From an uncultured Micromonospora sp. (GTDB lineage: Bacteria; Actinomycetota; Actinomycetes; Mycobacteriales; Micromonosporaceae), in NCBI GenBank assembly GCA_937951935.1, contig CALGAM010000111.1, positions 1-41,531 on the forward strand: 41,531 bases of DNA, in the 5' to 3' direction. The translations under genes were made by a program, and so were the position numbers. Of the stretch, positions 33,124 to 40,613 are shown in pieces. How positions within the stretch are numbered: position 1 is the stretch's first letter; the number at the start of each line of letters is the position of its first letter. The notes beneath the pieces are model-generated. The model did no database searches, was not told the DNA's origin, and saw only the letters and a program-made list of their open reading frames with translations.

Positions 33124-34428
33124 TCAGCTGGAGACGTCGGCGGTCAGGCGGTCCTCGGTGTCGGCCTTGTCGCTGGACTTCGTCGTCGTCTCGGTCTTGC
33201 CGGTGGTGGTGCTGCTGCTGGTGGTGGTGGTGGCGGTGGGCACCGTGGCACTCACACCCGGGACGATGCCGGCCAGGCCGGAGAGCATCTGGCCGAGCTG
33301 GGCGGTGACGGCGTCCTTCTGCCGGGTGAGGTCCTCGACCTCGCGGCGGGCCGCCTGCGTGGTCAGCTCGGCCTCGGTGCGCGCCTCGGTCAGCAGACGG
33401 TGAGCCTCGGCGCGGGCCTCGTTCAGGGTCTTCTCGGCCAGCGCCTTGGCCTGTTCGATGGTCTCGGCGGCGTGCCGCTCCGACTCCTGGCGGCGGGCCT
33501 CGGCGCGCTGCTCGATCTCCTTCGCCCGCTCCTGCGCCGCCGCCGCCCGCTGCTCGGCCTCGGCGACCAGCTTCTGGGTCTGCGCGACCTGGGCGGCGTG
33601 CCGCTCCGACTCCTCGCGCTCGGCCTTCTCCCGCCGCTCCGCCAGCTGCAGCTCCAGAGCCTGGAGTTCCTTGTCCCGCTTGTCACGGGCGTCGGCGAGC
33701 AGCTTGGTCGCCTCGGCGCGCTTCTCCTCGGCCTCCCGGGCCGCCTTCGCGCGCAGCTGGGTGATCTCCCGTTCGGCGGTGGCGCGCAGCGTCGCCACCT
33801 CACGCTCGACCGTGGAACGCAGCTCGGCCACCTCGTGCGCGGTGACCGCGCGGAGCTGCTTGGTCTCCCGCTCGGCGTCGGCGCGGAGCGTGTCCGCCTC
33901 GCGCCGGGCCTGCACCCGGAGCTCGGCCGCCTCCCGCTCCGCGGCGGTCCGCAGGCTGCCCGCCTCCCGCTCCGCGGAAGCCTTCATCGCGGCGGCCTCG
34001 GCGCGGGCCTTGTCGGTGATCTCCCGCGCCTCCAGCCGGGCGGCGGAGAGGATGCCCTCGGACTCGCGCTTGGCCTCGCTGCGGTGGTCGTTGGCCTGTT
34101 CCTCGGCGAGACGGAGGATCTGCTCGACCCGGGTCCCCAGACCGGAGAGGGTCGGCCGGCTGTTCTCCTCGAGCTGCTTGTTGGTGTCGCTGAGTTTCTG
34201 CTCCAGCGCCGCGAGGCGCTGCTCGGCCTGGCGGAGCCGCCGCTGGGCGTCGTTCATCCGCTGCTCGGCGTCCGCGCGGTCCTGCTGGGCCTGGTGCAGC
34301 GCCGCGTTCAACCGGCCGATGTGACTGTTGACCTGCTCGCGGTCGTAACCGCGCAGGACGATTGTGAAGTCTGGCTGCGAGTTCGCGTTGTCGAAGAACG
34401 CGAGAGGGGAGGGTTGCTGCTGGGGCAT
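33124..34428 (-). CDS. Coiled-coil intermediate-filament-like protein, FilP-like
   Basis: 434 residues from ATG 34428; GTG 34434 would add two residues and no clear ribosome site decides. The N-terminal module FTIVLRGYDREQVNSHI is related to that of the Scy-like protein; RVEQILRLAEEQAN (about 100-113) is also shared. A coiled coil covers about 40-375, with a run of at least seven hendecads (AEREAGSLRTA, AEREAAELRVQ, ARREADTLRAD and so on). The C-terminal about 50 residues are Thr/Ser-rich and disordered. FilP of Streptomyces forms filaments behind the growing tip; it is 310 residues. Upstream gap 34429-34703 (275 bp) separates it from the LLM gene and should carry the promoter. Confidence 0.72.
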   Translation of the reverse strand: MPQQQPSPLAFFDNANSQPDFTIVLRGYDREQVNSHIGRLNAALHQAQQDRADAEQRMNDAQRRLRQAEQRLAALEQKLSDTNKQLEENSRPTLSGLGTRVEQILRLAEEQANDHRSEAKRESEGILSAARLEAREITDKARAEAAAMKASAEREAGSLRTAAEREAAELRVQARREADTLRADAERETKQLRAVTAHEVAELRSTVEREVATLRATAEREITQLRAKAAREAEEKRAEATKLLADARDKRDKELQALELQLAERREKAEREESERHAAQVAQTQKLVAEAEQRAAAAQERAKEIEQRAEARRQESERHAAETIEQAKALAEKTLNEARAEAHRLLTEARTEAELTTQAARREVEDLTRQKDAVTAQLGQMLSGLAGIVPGVSATVPTATTTTSSSTTTGKTETTTKSSDKADTEDRLTADVSS

Positions 34429-34703
34429 TGGCACATACTTGCAGACCCACCGGGGGCCTTCGCAAGGGCCGCAGGGCTCTATCGCCCGCGTTCACACGGT
34501 CGACCCGATTCCGCCGTCGGGTCGTACCTCTTTCGGGATCTTCGCAGGTCCGGGCGTCGGCTCCGCGCCGGGCCCGGTTCGTCCGGGTCGGCCCGTCGAC
34601 CGCGTGCGGCCGGCGCCGACCGCCGGGTCGGCGGTTCCGCGAACCGGTCCGGAACCGCCGTCGTCGTCCCGCGCCGGGCCACGGCCGGGAACCCACCCGA
34701 CAC

Positions 34704-35783
34704 TCACCGTCCGGCGAGCCGGGCCACGATCGGGGCGGCGGCCGCCAGGTTGCCACCGAGGTGCAGGTAGGAGACGCCGTACCGCTCCCGCAGTGCGATC
34801 AGCCGGTCGACGCACTCGTCGACGCTGCCGTGCAGCACCGCCGGGGACGAGGCCAGCGCGGCGGCGTCGGCGAGCCGGGCGTGACTGGAGGTGGACCGGT
34901 GCTCCACCCCCCGGTGCACCACCCGGACGTCGAACATCCGCATCTGGAACTCCAGGGTGTCCGGGTCGCGTCCGGCGGCGCGTGCGGCCTCCCGCGCCCA
35001 GGTGATCTTCTGGGCGAAGCGTTCCGGGCTCAGTTCCGCGACCGCGGCGAGCGGGTCGACGTCCGGGGCGAGCCGCGGGTTGATCCCGACGATGTCGGCG
35101 CGCCGGCCGGCCAGTTCGAGGATCCGGCGACCACCCCCACCCACCAGCAGCGGTGGATGGGGACGCTGCACCGGCTTGGGCAGCCCGGCCAGGTCGGTGA
35201 TCCGGTAGTACCGCCCCTCGAAGGTCACCGGTTCGTCGCCGAAGAGCCCGAGAAGCACCTCGATCGACTCGGCCAGCCGGGCGACGCGCACCCCGGGCGG
35301 GTCGAACGGCAGCCCGGCGGCGTCGTGGTCGGCCCGCAGCCAGCCGGCGCCCAGCCCGACCTCCAGCCGACCACCGGAGAAGACGTCCAGGTTGGCCAGG
35401 GACTTGTGCAGCAGGACCGGGTGTCGGAAGTCGTTGCAGAAGACCATGCCCAGCACCCGTAGCCGGGTGGTGGCCTCGGCGGCGACCGTCATCGCCACCA
35501 GGGGGTCCATCGCCCAGCCGCCGGTGAAGTGGTCCGAGACCGACACCGAGCTGAACCCCAGGTCCTCGATCCGACGGATCTCGTCGCGCCACCGCGCGAC
35601 CGGCCGGTCGAGTCCGGGCATCGACGTGGTGAACCGGAACGGTCGGGGTCGGTGGCCCACGGTGACACCGGGAGACCCGGTCGCGTGGTCGGAGTCGACC
35701 GCGCCCGGGGTGACGGCACCGGTGTTGCCTGTTGCGGTGGTGACGGTGCCGAGGGTGCCCTCGGCGGGGGCGGTGGGTGGCAT
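34704..35783 (-). CDS. F420-dependent LLM-class oxidoreductase (TIGR03621-like)
   Basis: 359 residues from ATG 35783. Luciferase-like TIM barrel from about residue 48: PFRFTTSMPGLD, LGFSSVSVSDHF, LDVFSGGRLEVGLGAGW (F420/flavin binding), PLLVGGGGRRILELAGRRADIVG. This pattern matches the MSMEG_2516-like group of predicted F420-dependent enzymes. The first 40 residues are low-complexity Thr/Gly/Ala, so GTG 35666, just before GHRPRPFRF, may be the true start. Cytoplasmic. It lies between the cytoskeletal pair and the acyl-CoA block with no evident link to either. Substrate unknown. Confidence 0.85.
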   Translation of the reverse strand: MPPTAPAEGTLGTVTTATGNTGAVTPGAVDSDHATGSPGVTVGHRPRPFRFTTSMPGLDRPVARWRDEIRRIEDLGFSSVSVSDHFTGGWAMDPLVAMTVAAEATTRLRVLGMVFCNDFRHPVLLHKSLANLDVFSGGRLEVGLGAGWLRADHDAAGLPFDPPGVRVARLAESIEVLLGLFGDEPVTFEGRYYRITDLAGLPKPVQRPHPPLLVGGGGRRILELAGRRADIVGINPRLAPDVDPLAAVAELSPERFAQKITWAREAARAAGRDPDTLEFQMRMFDVRVVHRGVEHRSTSSHARLADAAALASSPAVLHGSVDECVDRLIALRERYGVSYLHLGGNLAAAAPIVARLAGR

Positions 35784-36134
35784 CGCCCGACTCTACGGGT
35801 CCCGGGCCGGCCCACCCAATGCCGTCGGCCGTCGCCATCCCTGTCGCGCACAGTCGGATTGTCGACACGGACGGTGACCTGACGGGTCCTTCCTGGTCGC
35901 CCGGGTCGGGTCTACCGTGACCGTCGCGCAGACCATCCGCGAGCGGTCGCGGACCACCCACCAGCAGTCCCGAACCCACCCCGAACCACCGGTCCGCCCA
36001 GTCGGAGCCGAGGCCACCGGTCCGCCCAGCCGGAACAGAGGCCACCCGTCCGCCTGGCCGGAACCGCCCGTCCACCCGGAGCCCAACCGCGAGCTGCCCG
36101 CAGACCTACCGCCGAGCTACCCCAGGAGGCCGCA
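35784..36134. promoter_or_regulatory. 351-bp divergent gap with tandem repeat and ribosome site
   Basis: Separates the divergent LLM and oxygenase genes. Promoters for both should lie here, but no good -35/-10 pair is evident. The right half holds a 28-bp tandem repeat (separate entry). AGGAGG (36124-36129) is a strong ribosome site for the GTG at 36135. A 73-codon Pro-rich frame (35917-36138) ends in a 4-bp overlap with that GTG but is probably not a gene. Confidence 0.45.
35986..36066. repeat. 28-bp direct repeat, about 2.9 copies
   Basis: Units start at 35986, 36014 and 36042 (the last 25 bp long and diverged), each beginning CCACC(G/C)GTCCGCC. The period is not a multiple of three, which argues against a coding role. 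Confidence 0.8.
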
Positions 36135-37016
36135 GTGACGGTGGTGCACTTCGACTCGCCGATGTCCGACGACGACCGTCGGAGGAGACTCTTCGCCGGG
36201 GACCTCTTCGTCTACTCGCCGACCCCGCACTCGACGGCGCTGGTCGCCTTCGCCCGCGAGCTGTCCGAGCGGGCGTTCGCGCCCCACTTCCCGCCCGACG
36301 CCCAGCACCACCTCGCCGGTCCGGACTACGTGCGGATCCTGGCCGACCTCAAGCCCACCTTCATCAACCACCCCCGCAGCGCCGAACTCGTCCGGGGCGT
36401 CCTCACCGACCTCGGCGCCGATCCGGAGCAGACGTACTTCGACGTACCCCGGCTGCGGACGATGACCAGCGAGTATCTCAACGCCGGGCTGACCCTGCAG
36501 TTCGGGTCGCACCGGGACACCTGGTTCTCCGCGCCGATGGCGCAGCTCAACTTCTGGATACCGGTGTACGACGTGACGGAGTCCAACGTCATGGCGTTCC
36601 ACCCGAACTACTTCGCGGTCGGGGTACGCAACAGCTCCCGCACCTACGACTACGCGCGCTGGGTGGCGTACGGCCGCCCGGCGGCGGCGCGGCAGGTGCA
36701 CACCGAGACCCGCGAGCAGCCCCGGGTGGAGCAGGAACTGGAGCTGGAACCGGACCTACGGGTGATCACGCCGCCCGGCGGGGTCCTGATCTTCTCCGGG
36801 GCGCACCTGCACACCACCGTGCCGAACACCTCCGGCCGCACCCGGTTCTCCATCGACTTCCGGGCGGTCAACCGTGGGGACGTCGAGTCCGGGGCGGGCG
36901 CCCGCAACGTCGACTCGGAGTGCACCGGCACCACCCTCGGCGACTTTCGCCGGGTCAGCGACCAGTCGCCACTGCCGGCCGAGCTGGTCCGGGCGTACGA
37001 CACCGTGCCGGGCTGA
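36135..37016 (+). CDS. Fe(II)/2-oxoglutarate oxygenase-like protein (phytanoyl-CoA dioxygenase type)
   Basis: 293 residues from GTG 36135 with AGGAGG six bases upstream. A cupin-like core carries the 2-His-1-Asp facial triad: H126-x-D128 (GSHRDTW) and a distal His at 224 or 226 (SGAHLHTTVPN), followed by Arg243 (SIDFRAV) suited to 2-oxoglutarate. LNFWIPVYDVTESNVMAFHPNYF between them is the usual core strand pair. No signal peptide. Substrate unknown. It ends 15 bp from the convergent epimerase gene. It lies beside acyl-CoA genes but nothing in the sequence proves an acyl-CoA substrate. Confidence 0.7.
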   Translation: MTVVHFDSPMSDDDRRRRLFAGDLFVYSPTPHSTALVAFARELSERAFAPHFPPDAQHHLAGPDYVRILADLKPTFINHPRSAELVRGVLTDLGADPEQTYFDVPRLRTMTSEYLNAGLTLQFGSHRDTWFSAPMAQLNFWIPVYDVTESNVMAFHPNYFAVGVRNSSRTYDYARWVAYGRPAAARQVHTETREQPRVEQELELEPDLRVITPPGGVLIFSGAHLHTTVPNTSGRTRFSIDFRAVNRGDVESGAGARNVDSECTGTTLGDFRRVSDQSPLPAELVRAYDTVPG

Positions 37017-37031
37017 GCGCCCGCCGGGCGG

Positions 37032-37502
37032 CTACGCTCTGGCCGGCTCGACCAGTTCCACCAGCACGCCGCCGGCGTCCCGGGGATGCACGAAGTTGAT
37101 CCGGGAGCCGGCGGTGCCGCGTCGCGGCTCCGGGTAGAGCAGACGCACGCCCCGCTCGCGCAGCGCGGCGCAGCTCGCGTCGATGTCGGCCACGGTGTAC
37201 GCCACCTGTTGGATCCCCTGGCCCCGCCGGTCGAGGAACCTCGCGATCGGGGAGTCGGGGGTCAGCGGCGCCAGCAGTTGCACGCAGCCGCCCTCGGGGC
37301 TCGGGCCGACGCTCAGCATCGCCTCCCGAACGCCCTGCTCGACGTTGGTCTCGACGTGGACGCAGCGCATCCCGAAGACCCGCTGGTAGAACTCGATGGC
37401 GGCGTCGAGGTCGGGCACGGCCACGCCGACGTGGTCGATACGGAGCAGCCCGATTCCTGTGACATAGTCGGCAGCAGCCTTGGCCGGGACGTCTGTGGTC
37501 AT
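37032..37502 (-). CDS. mce: Methylmalonyl-CoA epimerase homologue (VOC fold) with altered metal site
   Basis: 156 residues from ATG 37502. Two glyoxalase/VOC half-modules: RIDHVGVAVPDLDAAIEFY (21-39) and GIQQVAYTVADIDA (96-109). Metal ligands expected from the P. shermanii enzyme: His24 present, Gln75 present (VQLL), Glu149 present (VELVE). The fourth, normally the second His of the HH motif, is Gln99 here. Other family traits (NVEQGVREAML, EPRRGTAGSRINFVHP) are intact. Family role: interconverting R- and S-methylmalonyl-CoA. Placement with thiolase, MeaB and icmA supports an acyl-CoA role; activity with a Gln ligand is uncertain. Confidence 0.83.
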   Translation of the reverse strand: MTTDVPAKAAADYVTGIGLLRIDHVGVAVPDLDAAIEFYQRVFGMRCVHVETNVEQGVREAMLSVGPSPEGGCVQLLAPLTPDSPIARFLDRRGQGIQQVAYTVADIDASCAALRERGVRLLYPEPRRGTAGSRINFVHPRDAGGVLVELVEPARA

Positions 37503-37517
37503 GACGATAGTCTGACC

Positions 37518-37529
37518 TAACAGGCGTTA
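37518..37529. promoter_or_regulatory. Inverted repeat in the epimerase/thiolase divergent promoter
   Basis: TAAC-AGGC-GTTA sits in the middle of the 62-bp gap between divergent genes, 15 bp from the epimerase start and 35 bp before the thiolase start. It is a candidate operator, short and therefore uncertain. A GGAGG site precedes the thiolase. Confidence 0.4.
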
Positions 37530-37564
37530 AGGCGTTCCGCCAGGTTCCCCGGAGGCGACATCCC

Positions 37565-38794
37565 ATGGCATCAGCTCCCCCGACACCAGCGTCCGCGGCA
37601 TCCGTGATCGTCGGCGGCGCCCGTACGCCGATGGGGCGGCTGCTCGGCAACCTCAAGGACTTCCCGGCGACCAAGCTCGGTGGCATCGCCATCCGGGCCG
37701 CCCTGGAACGCACCGGCGTCGCCGCCGACCAGGTGCAGTACGTCATCATGGGCCAGGTGCTCCAGGCCGGTGCCGGTCAGATGCCGGCCCGGCAGGCGGC
37801 GGTCGAGGCGGGGATCCCGATGACCGTGCCGGCGCTGACCATCAACAAGGTCTGTCTCTCCGGCCTCGACGCGATCGCCCTGGCCGACCAGCTCATCCGG
37901 GCCGGCGAGTTCGACATCGTGGTGGCCGGTGGCATGGAGTCGATGACCAACGCCCCGCACCTGCTGCTCGGACAGCGCGGCGGTTACAGGTACGGCGACG
38001 TGGTGGTGAGGGACCACATGGCGCTGGACGGCCTCACCGACGCCTGGGACTGCTGCGCGATGGGCGAGTCCACCGAACGGCACAACGCCCGGTACGGGAT
38101 CACCCGGGCCGAGCAGGACGCCTTCGCCGCCGCCAGTCACCAGAAGGCCGCGGCGGCGCAGAAGAACGGCGTCTTCGCCGAGGAGATCGTCCCGGTACGG
38201 GTACCCCAGCGTAAGGGCGAGCCGCTGGTGATCAGCGAGGACGAGGGGGTACGCCCGGACACCACCGTCGAGGTGCTGGCCCGGCTGCGCCCCGCCTTCA
38301 CCCCCGACGGCACGATCACCGCCGGCAGCTCGTCGCCGATCTCCGACGGCGCCTGCGCGGTCGTGGTGATGAGCCGCGCCAGGGCCGAGGAGCTCGGGCT
38401 GGACTGGATCGCCGAGATCGTCGCGCACGGCAACGTCGCCGGCCCGGACAACGCGCTGCACCAGCAGCCCGCCAACGCGATCCACCACGCGCTGCGGAAG
38501 GCCGGCCTCACCGTCGCCGACCTCGACCTGATCGAGATCAACGAGGCGTTCGCCCAGGTCGGCGTCCAGGCCATCCGCGACCTCGGCGTCAGCCCCGAGA
38601 TCGTCAACGTCAACGGCGGGGCGATCGCCCTCGGGCACCCGATCGGGATGTCCGGTGCCCGGATCGTCCTCACCCTGGCGCTGGAGCTGCGCCGCCGGGG
38701 CGGCGGCGTCGGCGCGGCGGCGCTCTGTGGCGGGGGTGGACAGGGCGACGCGCTGATCGTCAGGGTTCCCGGGCCGCGCGGCGGGGCGAGGTGA
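37565..38794 (+). CDS. Acetyl-CoA C-acetyltransferase (biosynthetic-type thiolase)
   Basis: 409 residues from ATG 37565 with GGAGG nine bases upstream. All thiolase catalytic residues are present: Cys97 in NKVCLSG, Asn326 in NEAF, His358 in GHPIGMSG and Cys388 in CGGGGQG. The PMGRLLGNLKDFPATKLGG start and GGMESMTNAPHLL segment place it with the acetoacetyl-CoA thiolases of type II. It makes or cleaves acetoacetyl-CoA in the cytoplasm. It overlaps the MeaB gene by 4 bp. In Streptomyces a thiolase gene holds the same place next to mce, to my memory. Confidence 0.93.
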   Translation: MASAPPTPASAASVIVGGARTPMGRLLGNLKDFPATKLGGIAIRAALERTGVAADQVQYVIMGQVLQAGAGQMPARQAAVEAGIPMTVPALTINKVCLSGLDAIALADQLIRAGEFDIVVAGGMESMTNAPHLLLGQRGGYRYGDVVVRDHMALDGLTDAWDCCAMGESTERHNARYGITRAEQDAFAAASHQKAAAAQKNGVFAEEIVPVRVPQRKGEPLVISEDEGVRPDTTVEVLARLRPAFTPDGTITAGSSSPISDGACAVVVMSRARAEELGLDWIAEIVAHGNVAGPDNALHQQPANAIHHALRKAGLTVADLDLIEINEAFAQVGVQAIRDLGVSPEIVNVNGGAIALGHPIGMSGARIVLTLALELRRRGGGVGAAALCGGGGQGDALIVRVPGPRGGAR

Positions 38795-39789
38795 CGGGCA
38801 ACGACGTGAGGGTGTCGTCGCGCCGTAGTCGGGACGTACCGCTGCTGGTCGAGCGGGCCCGCGGGGGCGACCCCCGGGCGGTGGCCCGGTTGATCACCCT
38901 GGTCGAGTCCGGCGACCCGCTCCTGCCGGAGATCGCGGCGGCGCTCGCGCCGCACACCGGCCGGGCACAGGTGATCGGCCTGACCGGTGCACCCGGGGTC
39001 GGCAAGTCCACCACCACGAACGAGCTGGTGCGGGCCATGCGGGCCCGGAACCACCGGGTCGGGGTCCTCGCCGTGGACCCGTCCAGCCCGTTCAGCGGCG
39101 GGGCGATCCTCGGCGACCGGGTGCGGATGCAGGACCACGCCACCGACCCCGGCGTCTACATCCGGTCGATGTCCAGCCGGGGCCACCTCGGTGGCCTGGC
39201 CGCGGCCACCCCGGCGGCCGTCCGGGTGCTGGAGGGCGCCGGCTGTGACGTCGTCCTGGTGGAGACCGTCGGGGTCGGCCAGGCCGAGGTGGAGGTCGCG
39301 TCGCTGGCCGACACCACGCTGGTGCTGCTCGCCCCGGGGATGGGCGACGCGATCCAGGCGGTCAAGGCCGGCATCCTGGAGATCGCCGACGTCTTCGTGG
39401 TGAACAAGGCCGACCGGGACGGCGTCGACGCCACCGTCCGGGACATCCAGGGCATGATCGCGCTGGGCGAGCGCGGGCCCGGCGAGTGGCGTCCGCGGGT
39501 GGTGCGCACGGTGGCGGCCCGGGGCGAGGGGATCGACGACCTCGTCGCGGCCATCGAGAAGCACCACGGCTGGCTGGTCGAGCGCGGCGAGCTGCGCCGC
39601 CGCCGCGAGGCGCGGGCCGCCGCCGAGATCGAGGCGATCGCGCTGGGCACCCTGCGGGACCGGCTCGGCTCGCTGCGCTCCGGTACGTCGCTCGCGGCGC
39701 TCGCCGCCCGGGTGGCCGACGGGGCGACGGACCCGTACGCCGCCGCCGCCGACCTCCTCGGCGAGCTCGACGGGGCCGCCGGCCGGTGA
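38791..39789 (+). CDS. meaB: MeaB-type G-protein chaperone of a B12-dependent acyl-CoA mutase
   Basis: 332 residues from GTG 38791 (GTGA overlap with the thiolase). It is a G3E-family GTPase (ArgK/MeaB): Walker A GAPGVGKST (66-74), AVDPSSPFSGGAILGDRVRM (about 93-112) with the family signature, ETVGVGQAEVEV switch region and base-specific NKAD at about 204. A C-terminal helical dimerisation arm follows. Such proteins load and protect adenosylcobalamin in the mutase. The likely client is the isobutyryl-CoA mutase encoded 0.8 kb downstream. Normal length. Confidence 0.95.
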   Translation: MTGNDVRVSSRRSRDVPLLVERARGGDPRAVARLITLVESGDPLLPEIAAALAPHTGRAQVIGLTGAPGVGKSTTTNELVRAMRARNHRVGVLAVDPSSPFSGGAILGDRVRMQDHATDPGVYIRSMSSRGHLGGLAAATPAAVRVLEGAGCDVVLVETVGVGQAEVEVASLADTTLVLLAPGMGDAIQAVKAGILEIADVFVVNKADRDGVDATVRDIQGMIALGERGPGEWRPRVVRTVAARGEGIDDLVAAIEKHHGWLVERGELRRRREARAAAEIEAIALGTLRDRLGSLRSGTSLAALAARVADGATDPYAAAADLLGELDGAAGR

Positions 39790-39883
39790 GCACGCCGTCG
39801 GCCGTCCCGCCGGGCGGGTGACCCACCGTCCGGCGGAGCGGGTGCGCGGCGGACCGGGCCCCGCCTCCGGTGGTGCCTGCCGG

Positions 39884-39903
39884 TTGTCCGCGACAAGTAG
39901 GCT
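39884..39903 (+). promoter_or_regulatory. Palindrome and possible -10 box upstream of the Asp23-like gene
   Basis: TTGTC-CGC-GACAA (39884-39896) is a perfect inverted repeat. TAGGCT (39898-39903) follows at once and fits TAnnnT. The start codon is 115 bp further on, giving a long leader. The rest of the 229-bp gap (39790-40018) shows no gene. Confidence 0.35.
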
Positions 39904-40018
39904 CCGTACCGCTGATCGCGCCGTGCCCCGCCGCCTTGGCCTGCCGGGCGCGCGTCAGGCTGTTCGGACGTGCCGGGGTGTACGTCAGGCCGGCAGTCGA
40001 GACCAGGGGAGAGAAAGC

Positions 40019-40450
40019 ATGACCGACGTTCCGAACGACGCGGGCCAGGCCGCCGCCACCGCGCCGGCCACCGCACCCGCTGCCGCGCCGCGTGGCGCCA
40101 CCGAGGTGTCCGCAGAGGTCATCGAGAAGATCGCCGCCGCGGCGGCCCGCTCGGTGCCCGGGGTGGCGGATCTCGGCGGGGACGTGGCCCGATTCGTCAA
40201 CAACGTGCTGGACCGGATCGGTCTGGACGAGGTGGGCGACGCCAGCCGGGGCGTGCGGGCCGAGGTGAAGGGCACCACCGCGTCGATCACCGTCGTGTTG
40301 GTCATCGAGGCCGGTCGCGTGGTGGGCGACGTGACCGAGGCGGTCCGGGCCAGGGTCATCGAGGAGGTCGAGAAGTACGGCATCCAGGTGTCCGAGGTGA
40401 ACGTCAAGGTCGACGACATCGAGCTGAACCCGCCGGCGACCACCGCCTGA
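40019..40450 (+). CDS. Asp23/Gls24 family envelope-stress protein
   Basis: 143 residues from ATG 40019 (GGGGAGAG upstream). An Ala/Pro/Thr-rich leader (1-27) is followed by the Asp23 domain: VSAEVIEKIAAAAARSVPGVADLGG, then RAEVKGTTASITVVLVIEAG, then VTEAVRARVIEEVEKYGIQVSEVNVKVDDI. The fold is normal for the family. These proteins are linked to the cell envelope in Gram-positives, often through AmaP-like partners. No partner lies nearby here. Its own promoter and a strong terminator make it a single-gene unit between meaB and icmA. Confidence 0.9.
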   Translation: MTDVPNDAGQAAATAPATAPAAAPRGATEVSAEVIEKIAAAAARSVPGVADLGGDVARFVNNVLDRIGLDEVGDASRGVRAEVKGTTASITVVLVIEAGRVVGDVTEAVRARVIEEVEKYGIQVSEVNVKVDDIELNPPATTA

Positions 40451-40480
40451 GCCGTCGGGCCGGGCGCCGACGACCGTCGG

Positions 40481-40530
40481 AAGGGCCCCTTCCCGCCGCC
40501 GCCCGGGAGGCGGCGGGAAGGGGCCCTTTT
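40481..40530 (+). terminator. Strong intrinsic terminator with 20-bp perfect stem
   Basis: Arms 40481-40500 and 40509-40528 pair perfectly over 20 bp around an 8-base loop, followed by a TTTT run, rare in this genome type. It ends the Asp23-like transcript. The AAGGGCCCC/GGGGCCCTT arm ends recall an intergenic hairpin that I believe is dispersed in Micromonospora and Salinispora genomes. Confidence 0.92.
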
Positions 40531-40571
40531 CCGTACCCGCCGGTCCCTTAGCGATCGTTCAGGAGGCGCTC

Positions 40572-40577
40572 TACACT
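40572..40577 (+). promoter_or_regulatory. Candidate -10 box of icmA
   Basis: TACACT fits the vegetative -10 pattern and lies 36 bp before the icmA ATG, downstream of the terminator. GGGGAGGAG (about 40597-40605) is the ribosome site. No clear -35 box. Confidence 0.4.
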
Positions 40578-40613
40578 CGATGGGCAGTCGAGGCTCGGGG
40601 AGGAGCGCCGCGG

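Noticed and set aside
31003..34770. 1255-codon open frame on the plus strand, opposite both coiled-coil genes
   Set aside because: It is the complement of Glu/Ala/Arg/Gln-rich hendecads read in GC-rich codons, giving endless Leu/Gly/Arg. It crosses a terminator and two real genes and has no domain pattern.
35917..36138. 73-codon Pro-rich frame ending in a GTGA overlap with the oxygenase start
   Set aside because: Most of it is a 28-bp repeat whose period breaks the frame from copy to copy, and it has no good ribosome site. A translated leader cannot be fully excluded.
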